Shown: positions 36,714 through 41,587 of the stretch, in pieces | How positions within the stretch are numbered: position 1 is the first letter of the stretch | Layout: the number at the start of each line of letters is the position of its first letter | Source of the DNA: Myxococcota bacterium | Lineage (GTDB): Bacteria > Myxococcota_A > UBA9160 > SMWR01 | Direction of reading: 5' to 3' | NCBI GenBank assembly: GCA_022447545.1 | Contig: JAKVBI010000023.1 | Span: forward strand, 1 to 41,587 | Length of the DNA: 41,587 nucleotides | The notes under the pieces: generated by a model | What the model was told of the DNA's origin: nothing | The model's input: the letters and a program-made list of their open reading frames with translations, nothing else | The model's database searches: none | Program-made: the position numbers and the translations under genes

Positions 36714-37910
36714 ATGCGTATTGCTTTGGGCGAGGAGCCTCACGGACCTCTGGCTGGAGTCCGGGTCATTGACCTTTCGACCATCGTATCGGGCCCGCTC
36801 TGCACACAGATCCTCGGAGATCTCGGAGCGGACGTCATCAAGATCGAGACCCCCTTGGGCGATTCCGTGCGGTACATCGGAGGGGTCCGTAAGGGCGATC
36901 TGACTGGAGCCTTCACCCAGGTCAACCGCAACAAGCGAAGTGTCGTACTCGATCTCAAGCAACCGTCCAACGCGGAAGCGTTGGCCCGCCTCGTAGCGAC
37001 CGCCGACGTACTGCTCGAAAACTTCCGGCCGGGCGTCATGGAACGTCTGGGAGTCGGTTACGAGCGCCTCCGACACGACAACCCACGCCTCATCTATGCC
37101 GCCATCAGTGGCTTCGGACCCACCGGCCCCTACGCCAACAAACCCGCCTACGACATGGTGATCCAAGCCATTTCCGGGGTCGCCAAGATCCTCGGAAGCC
37201 CGGAAGAGCCGCGACTGGTCTCCAACCTGTTGGCGGACAAAACAGCCGGCCTCCACGCCGTGTATGCCATCACCGCAGCATTGTTCGAGCGCGAGCGCAG
37301 CGGAAAGGGGCAACGCGTCGAGATCCCCATGCTAGATGCCTTCACAAGTTTTCTGCACCTGGACACCATGGGGGCATCGGCCTTCGGTGCCGACAACCAG
37401 GTCGGAGGATTCGGTGATCTCCTGTTCCGAGCCTGGAAGACCGTGGATGGCCACGTGGTCGCGCTGGTGGTCGAGGATCATCAGTTTGCGGCCCTGTGTG
37501 AGATCGTCGAACGCCCGGATCTCGCGGTTGACAGTCGCTTTGCCGGCGTGATCGGCCGCGTGGAAAACGCCTGGCCACTGATTGAGCTCCTCGACGTGGA
37601 GATCTCGAAATTCACCACCGCCGAGTTGTTGGAGCGAGCCGAACGAGTCAGCGCTCCCCTGGCTTCCGTCAATGACCTCGAGGGATTCCTCGCAGACCCA
37701 CAAGTCCAGAGCAGTCGAATCGTCTTCGAACTCGATCACCAAGGGGTCGGCCCCGTTCCCATCATGCGAAGTGTCCCGCGCTACTCGCGTACACCATCGG
37801 ACGTGAGGCGCTCGTCACCCCACCTGGGCGAGCACACCCACGAAGTTTTAAGAGAAGCAGGGCTGTCCGAAGCGGACATCGCCGCCCTCTCCCAGGACGA
37901 CGAATCTTGA
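36714..37910 (+). CDS. Class III CoA-transferase (CaiB/BaiF family)
   Basis: A 398-residue family III CoA-transferase, moving CoA between carboxylic acids. ATG 36714 has AGGAGA at six bases. The opening GVRVIDLSTIVSGPLCTQILGDLGADVIKIE is typical, as are GDSVR, NRNKRSVVLDLK and the catalytic Asp in AYDMVIQAISG (Asp147). A TATGAT box lies 19 bases upstream of the ATG (36690-36695) without a clear -35. Its last codons overlap the start of P450 3 (TTGA), implying coupled synthesis. It likely activates or recycles the intermediate handled by that P450, an inference from context. The ORF extends upstream to 36411 but only antisense to the MBL gene. Confidence 0.93.
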   Translation: MRIALGEEPHGPLAGVRVIDLSTIVSGPLCTQILGDLGADVIKIETPLGDSVRYIGGVRKGDLTGAFTQVNRNKRSVVLDLKQPSNAEALARLVATADVLLENFRPGVMERLGVGYERLRHDNPRLIYAAISGFGPTGPYANKPAYDMVIQAISGVAKILGSPEEPRLVSNLLADKTAGLHAVYAITAALFERERSGKGQRVEIPMLDAFTSFLHLDTMGASAFGADNQVGGFGDLLFRAWKTVDGHVVALVVEDHQFAALCEIVERPDLAVDSRFAGVIGRVENAWPLIELLDVEISKFTTAELLERAERVSAPLASVNDLEGFLADPQVQSSRIVFELDHQGVGPVPIMRSVPRYSRTPSDVRRSSPHLGEHTHEVLREAGLSEADIAALSQDDES

Positions 37911-39046
37911 CGCTCTACGACCCGTATGTTCCTCAGGACGATGAGAAACTCTACGACACCTATCGCGTCCTGCGCGACGAGCACCCCGTCTATCACAACT
38001 CCCAACGCAGCTTCTATGCACTGTCCAGACACGAAGACATCTGGAAATCGCTCGTCGAAACCTCGAGCTTTTCCTCCGTTGGAATGAGGACGGCCCAGGG
38101 CCTTCTTCCCTACATGATCGCCATGGACGACCCGGACCACCGCCGCCTGCGCAATCTGGTTTCCCGGGCCTTCACTCCTCGGCGGGTCGACGAACTCGAG
38201 CCGAGCATCCGGGCCCACGCCCGCAGCTGCCTGGATTCACTTTCGGCCGATGGTGGCGGCGACCTGCTCTCGCGGTTCGCATCGCAAATTCCGAGCTTCG
38301 CCATCGGCGAGATGATCGGCCTGCCCGAGTCCAAGCGCAGCATGTTTCTGGAGTGGACCGAGTCCATGGTGCCGCTGCAACCGCGCCAGAGTGCCGAGAT
38401 CGCCGACACCGCCCAATCCATGTACCAAGAATTCAGCGCATTGTTCGAGGAACGCAGAACCGAACCCCAGGACGATCTCATGAGCGCCCTGATCTCCGCG
38501 GAGATCGATGGCGAGAAACTCACCGAGGAGGAACTCCTCGGCTTTTGCTTTCTCTTGATCGTGGGGGGAAACGATACGACCACCAATCTGATCGGAAACG
38601 GCGCTGTACTTCTCGCACGGCACCCGGAACAGCGAGAAATGATCGTCGAAAATCCGAATCTTCTGCGTAACGCCATCGAAGAAATGATGCGCATCGAATC
38701 TCCGACCCAGAACCAACACCGCGTACCCACCCGCGACCTCGAGATCCACGGAGTCAAGATCCCAGCCGGCTCCGACGTGATGCAGCTGTTGGGATCCGCA
38801 AATCACGACGAGCGAATCTTCCCCGAACCCGAGCAATTCGACATCACCCGTGACACGGGCCACCATCTCGCACTCGGCCATGGCGTCCACTTCTGCCTGG
38901 GGGGCAATCTCGCCCGTCTCGAAGCCCGAATCGCCTTCGAAGAACTGCTGGACCGGGCCCCTGCGTACACGCTGGATGGCAGCGCGCCGTGGCAACCCTC
39001 GCGCTGGGCTCGCGCGCATCGAGAGATCCCTGTGGTCCTGGGATAG
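37907..39046 (+). CDS. Cytochrome P450 3
   Basis: P450 of 379 residues. The start is TTG 37907, sharing bases with the CoA-transferase stop (TTGA). The heme loop is LALGHGVHFCLG with axial Cys330; the residue seven before the Cys is Leu where Phe is usual. The I-helix reads LIVGGNDTTTN and ExxR is EEMMRIE. Translational coupling to the CoA-transferase suggests an acid- or CoA-linked substrate. There is no ferredoxin partner nearby. It converges with the amidohydrolase at 39064, with an inverted repeat filling the short gap. Confidence 0.94.
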   Translation: MTLYDPYVPQDDEKLYDTYRVLRDEHPVYHNSQRSFYALSRHEDIWKSLVETSSFSSVGMRTAQGLLPYMIAMDDPDHRRLRNLVSRAFTPRRVDELEPSIRAHARSCLDSLSADGGGDLLSRFASQIPSFAIGEMIGLPESKRSMFLEWTESMVPLQPRQSAEIADTAQSMYQEFSALFEERRTEPQDDLMSALISAEIDGEKLTEEELLGFCFLLIVGGNDTTTNLIGNGAVLLARHPEQREMIVENPNLLRNAIEEMMRIESPTQNQHRVPTRDLEIHGVKIPAGSDVMQLLGSANHDERIFPEPEQFDITRDTGHHLALGHGVHFCLGGNLARLEARIAFEELLDRAPAYTLDGSAPWQPSRWARAHREIPVVLG

Positions 39047-39063
39047 CCGGGCTACCGCCGGCT
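39045..39063. terminator. Inverted repeat filling the P450 3 / amidohydrolase gap
   Basis: AGCCGG (39045-39050) and CCGGCT (39058-39063) form a 6-bp stem with a 7-base loop, occupying the whole space between the two convergent stop codons. No U-tract on either strand. Confidence 0.35.
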
Positions 39064-40179
39064 CTAGATGGGCGAGGAGAACACCACCGGATCGAAGTCG
39101 AAAAGGCGTGCCGCAGTGCCGGCAACGACGTCGCGAGCATCATCCGGGTCGAGCCCATCACAAAGCTTCGAGATGATCTTTCGGGAGTGGGGATACGTAC
39201 CCTCGGTATGGGGATAATCGGACCCCCAGAGCAACGGGGCGGCGCCCGTGGCGGGCAACATGGCAATGGCCACGGGGTCGTTCTGAAAAGTACCGTGCAG
39301 CTGGCGCTTCATGTAGAAGCTGGGTGGCTCAGGCAAGATGGGCTTCACCCAGCCGATGTTTTGCTTGAAGGCTTCGTTGTAGTGGTCGAGGGTGCTCATA
39401 GCCCAAGACAGCCAGCCGGCGTTGGTCTCCACGAAAACAAAGTGAAGCTTGGGGTGATCAGACAGAACTCCCGACATGGCCAGTAGTGCCGCGGTTCGAG
39501 GTGCCATGGATTGCGTAGAAAGCAAATTCGCCACCGCAGCGCCGCGGCCCCGATAGAACAGCATGCTGTGCCCGCTACCCTGGTGCATCACGACCGGGCG
39601 GCCGGTTTCCTCGATCAGCGACCAAAGAGGCTCCCAATCGCGGTGGTTGTATTCGGGCGTACCGACCAGCGGCAACATCAATGCCCCCAATCCCATCTCG
39701 CAGACCCGTTCGACTTCGGCCATGGCATCTTCTATCCGCCAGGTTGGAATCACCGCTGCGCAACGGAAACGCGGTGAAGGCTTCTCGAGGCGATCGAAAA
39801 CCCAGTCGTTATAGCGTTGACAGCACAACCTCCCAGTTTCGGGATCCTTCATATTCCAGACGTAGAGAGACTTCGTGGGATAAATACACTCCCCCACGAC
39901 ACCTTCCTCGCGCATGATCTGAATACGGGCGTCGACGGTCGAGGTTCCCAAAGAGGCAACCTGTTGTCGCCAGCGCTCCCCTTCGCGTTCGTCGGCCGTA
40001 AGGGTTCGGTCCTCGCCTTCCGCGCCGATTCGCTTGGCAAATGCCGACTCCGATTCCGAGATCGGTGTCATCTCGGGCGGAAGATTCGCCTTCAGGGCTG
40101 CCGGAAGGTCGTCCCAGAGATCGGGCGGCTCCTCCACATGGCTGTCAGCCGAGATGAGCGGAGCAGTCGCGAGATCCAA
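39064..40179 (-). CDS. Amidohydrolase-2 family metal-dependent hydrolase C
   Basis: About 371 residues. Metal-binding strand ISADSHVEEP at the start, then PVVMHQGSGHS, a late FVETNAGWLSWAMSTLDHY and the Asp strand LLWGSDYPHTEG. This is the amidohydrolase-2 pattern. The start is uncertain: TTG 40179 has GAGG nine bases upstream, TTG 40194 is closer to the previous stop (40205), and the frame is open to 40320. It is downstream of hydrolase B on the same strand and surely in the same transcript. Less similar to A and B than they are to each other. Confidence 0.85.
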   Translation of the reverse strand: MDLATAPLISADSHVEEPPDLWDDLPAALKANLPPEMTPISESESAFAKRIGAEGEDRTLTADEREGERWRQQVASLGTSTVDARIQIMREEGVVGECIYPTKSLYVWNMKDPETGRLCCQRYNDWVFDRLEKPSPRFRCAAVIPTWRIEDAMAEVERVCEMGLGALMLPLVGTPEYNHRDWEPLWSLIEETGRPVVMHQGSGHSMLFYRGRGAAVANLLSTQSMAPRTAALLAMSGVLSDHPKLHFVFVETNAGWLSWAMSTLDHYNEAFKQNIGWVKPILPEPPSFYMKRQLHGTFQNDPVAIAMLPATGAAPLLWGSDYPHTEGTYPHSRKIISKLCDGLDPDDARDVVAGTAARLFDFDPVVFSSPI

Positions 40180-40204
40180 GATTCCGTGCCTCAATGGTCG
40201 CCGA

Positions 40205-41359
40205 TCAAGCGGAGAGTCCGTAGAAACGAAGCGCATTCTCTCCGAGAACTTTGCGTTGAGTCTGTTCCGGTAAGCCGGCGATCTTCTCTCGAATCTCGCC
40301 GACCACGTTGAACGTAGCATCGAGATGAGGATAGTCGGATGCCCAGATCACGTAGTCCTCACCCAGGTGACGAATGACGTCAGCCGTGATGGACTCGTCG
40401 GGTTCTGCCGAAATGAGGCATTGCCGCTTGAAATATTCCGAGGGCAGCAGCTTCATGTGGGAGAAGGCTCTCATGACCTCGAATTTGTGGTCCATGCGGT
40501 CAAGCCACGCCGTGATCCAGTTGGATCCAGCTTCCAGAACCGCGCAACGCATGCGCGGATACGTCTCGAACATCCCGCGCGTCATCATCGACGTGAAAGC
40601 CGCCATGACGTCGAGCGCCAGGAAGGTAAAGGAGAACACCGCCTCGCCCACGCCGAGCTGAACATCGTTGATCCAAGGAGCGAGCACTCCCCCCCCAGAA
40701 CGCGCAACCACGTGGAACGAGACGGGCATGTCCAGGTCCTGGACGGTCTCCCAGAAAGGTGTGTAGGCGGGGTCGTCGAGCTGACGACCATCGCGCGCCG
40801 GCGGGTCGGGCGAAAGATAGACACCCACGCAGCCGTCCTTACGCGCTCGGGCGACCTCTTTGACGGCGCCCTCGGGATCCTTGAGGCAAATGTGAGCCAC
40901 AGGCTGCAGACGCCTCCGGTCGTGGCTACAGAAGTCTACGATCCACCGGTTGTAGGCTCGCGAATAGGCCGTGGCGATCGTCGGATCCCGCACCAGGCCC
41001 TCCCAGGCAATGCCGATGGTCGGATAGAGCAGCGCGATATCGATCTGCTCGTCGTCCATCACCGCCAACCTCGCAGCCGGGTCGTAGCCTCCCGGGGGAC
41101 AACCGTCTTCGTAACTCCGAGCACCGGCTGTCATGAGTGCCTCGGAATCCATCTCGATCCCGCCGAGAGCCCCCAATCGCCCACGCAGTGACTCGTGAGG
41201 GTACCCATCCACGAGCAGTACCTCGGAACCACTTTCGTCTTCTTCGATTCGAATGGCCCGGTCGCGCAAATTGGGCTCCATGTACTCGAGCCAGACGTTT
41301 CGCGGCTCTAGCACGTGTCCATCTGCGTCTACCGTGGTGATCTGATCAACAGGGCTCAT
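40205..41359 (-). CDS. Amidohydrolase-2 family metal-dependent hydrolase B
   Basis: A 384-residue paralog of hydrolase A. The first strand is TVDADGHVLEP. Then come YDPAARLAVMDDEQIDIALLYPT (compare the matching segment in A), SFHVVARSG, LEAGSNWITAWLDRMDHK and VIWASDYPHLDA. ATG 41359 has GAGGAG nine bases upstream. The gene is divergent from the Sir2 gene with a 127-base gap and precedes hydrolase C. The reaction type within the family (decarboxylation, ring or C-C hydrolysis) cannot be told from sequence alone. Confidence 0.9.
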   Translation of the reverse strand: MSPVDQITTVDADGHVLEPRNVWLEYMEPNLRDRAIRIEEDESGSEVLLVDGYPHESLRGRLGALGGIEMDSEALMTAGARSYEDGCPPGGYDPAARLAVMDDEQIDIALLYPTIGIAWEGLVRDPTIATAYSRAYNRWIVDFCSHDRRRLQPVAHICLKDPEGAVKEVARARKDGCVGVYLSPDPPARDGRQLDDPAYTPFWETVQDLDMPVSFHVVARSGGGVLAPWINDVQLGVGEAVFSFTFLALDVMAAFTSMMTRGMFETYPRMRCAVLEAGSNWITAWLDRMDHKFEVMRAFSHMKLLPSEYFKRQCLISAEPDESITADVIRHLGEDYVIWASDYPHLDATFNVVGEIREKIAGLPEQTQRKVLGENALRFYGLSA

Positions 41360-41486
41360 CGGTCATTCTCCTCATTGCGGGAATCACCCATACATCCTGA
41401 CACGTGAACCCCGCTCCCGTCGAGACCACGCCTCTCGTCAGCTTTTGCGCTGGCTTTCGACCAATGAGGCGGGGCACACTGACCCC

Positions 41487-41587
41487 ATGCCTGAAAGACA
41501 GACCGAAACTGTTCGCACATGGATCGATGGAGCTGAGCGGGTCGTCGTGCTCACGGGCGCCGGGATCTCCACGGACTCTGGACTCCC
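41487..41587 (+). CDS. Sir2-family NAD-dependent protein deacylase, N-terminal fragment
   Basis: The last 34 codons of the window open with ATG 41487 and soon reach VVVLTGAGISTDSGLP, the NAD-binding signature of sirtuins (GAGxS...SGIP). Sirtuins remove acyl groups from lysines using NAD+; in catabolic neighbourhoods they often reactivate acyl-CoA synthetases, so a link with the ligase at 32409 is conceivable but unproven. The rest is off the right edge. No strong ribosome binding site is visible. Confidence 0.88.
   Translation, partial: MPERQTETVRTWIDGAERVVVLTGAGISTDSGL

Overview
The window is GC-rich, densely packed bacterial DNA with short intergenic gaps, many GTG/TTG starts and AGGAGG-type ribosome binding sites. 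The mix of ordinary housekeeping genes, a PEP-CTERM surface protein, a bacterial Elp3, DUF3604 proteins and a long run of P450, SDR, amidohydrolase and CoA-ligase genes suggests an uncultured deltaproteobacterial-type organism, such as a Myxococcota- or Binatota-like lineage. That placement is inferred from gene content only; no phylogenetic marker was analysed. I saw no prophage, insertion sequence, integrase or CRISPR array.

Region 1 (1-18.3 kb) is mostly housekeeping. A minus-strand purine pair (purH, then purD running off the left edge) is followed by alr on the minus strand. Divergent from alr is a plus-strand thiamine run, thiS-thiG-thiE, whose thiE has no ATG, GTG or TTG start. thiE overlaps the first of three consecutive HtrA/DegP-type serine proteases, and clpB follows them, giving an envelope-plus-cytoplasm protein-quality block. 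A 30-codon reading frame links the second and third proteases by ATGA overlaps at both ends. Next comes minus-strand elp3 (tRNA wobble-uridine carboxymethylation), divergent from a methyltransferase that closely resembles eukaryotic Trm9, the enzyme that methylates the Elp3 product. This looks like a complete bacterial cm5U-to-mcm5U pathway and is the observation I rank highest. A DUF4328 membrane protein is coupled to it, followed by trpS, a class IV aminotransferase, a small two-helix membrane protein and tRNA-Thr(CGU).

Region 2 (18.3-41.4 kb) holds a PEP-CTERM secreted protein and then a roughly 22 kb catabolic block: three cytochromes P450, four SDR dehydrogenases, three amidohydrolase-2 enzymes, two exported DUF3604 metal-dependent proteins, an alpha/beta hydrolase, an F420/deazaflavin-type (Ddn-like) oxidoreductase, an acyl-CoA synthetase, a class III CoA-transferase, an exported metallo-beta-lactamase-fold hydrolase of alkylsulfatase type, and a YaeQ protein. 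The pattern (exported hydrolases, CoA activation, P450 hydroxylation, SDR oxidation, amidohydrolase cleavage) fits oxidative breakdown of a branched, steroid-like or terpenoid-like carbon skeleton. The substrate is unknown. The block has no regulator, transporter, ferredoxin or ferredoxin reductase. A Sir2-family deacylase begins at the right edge.

Several convergent gene ends carry small GC-rich inverted repeats that straddle or lie between the stop codons and lack a U-tract. These may be this genome's usual 3'-end signal.
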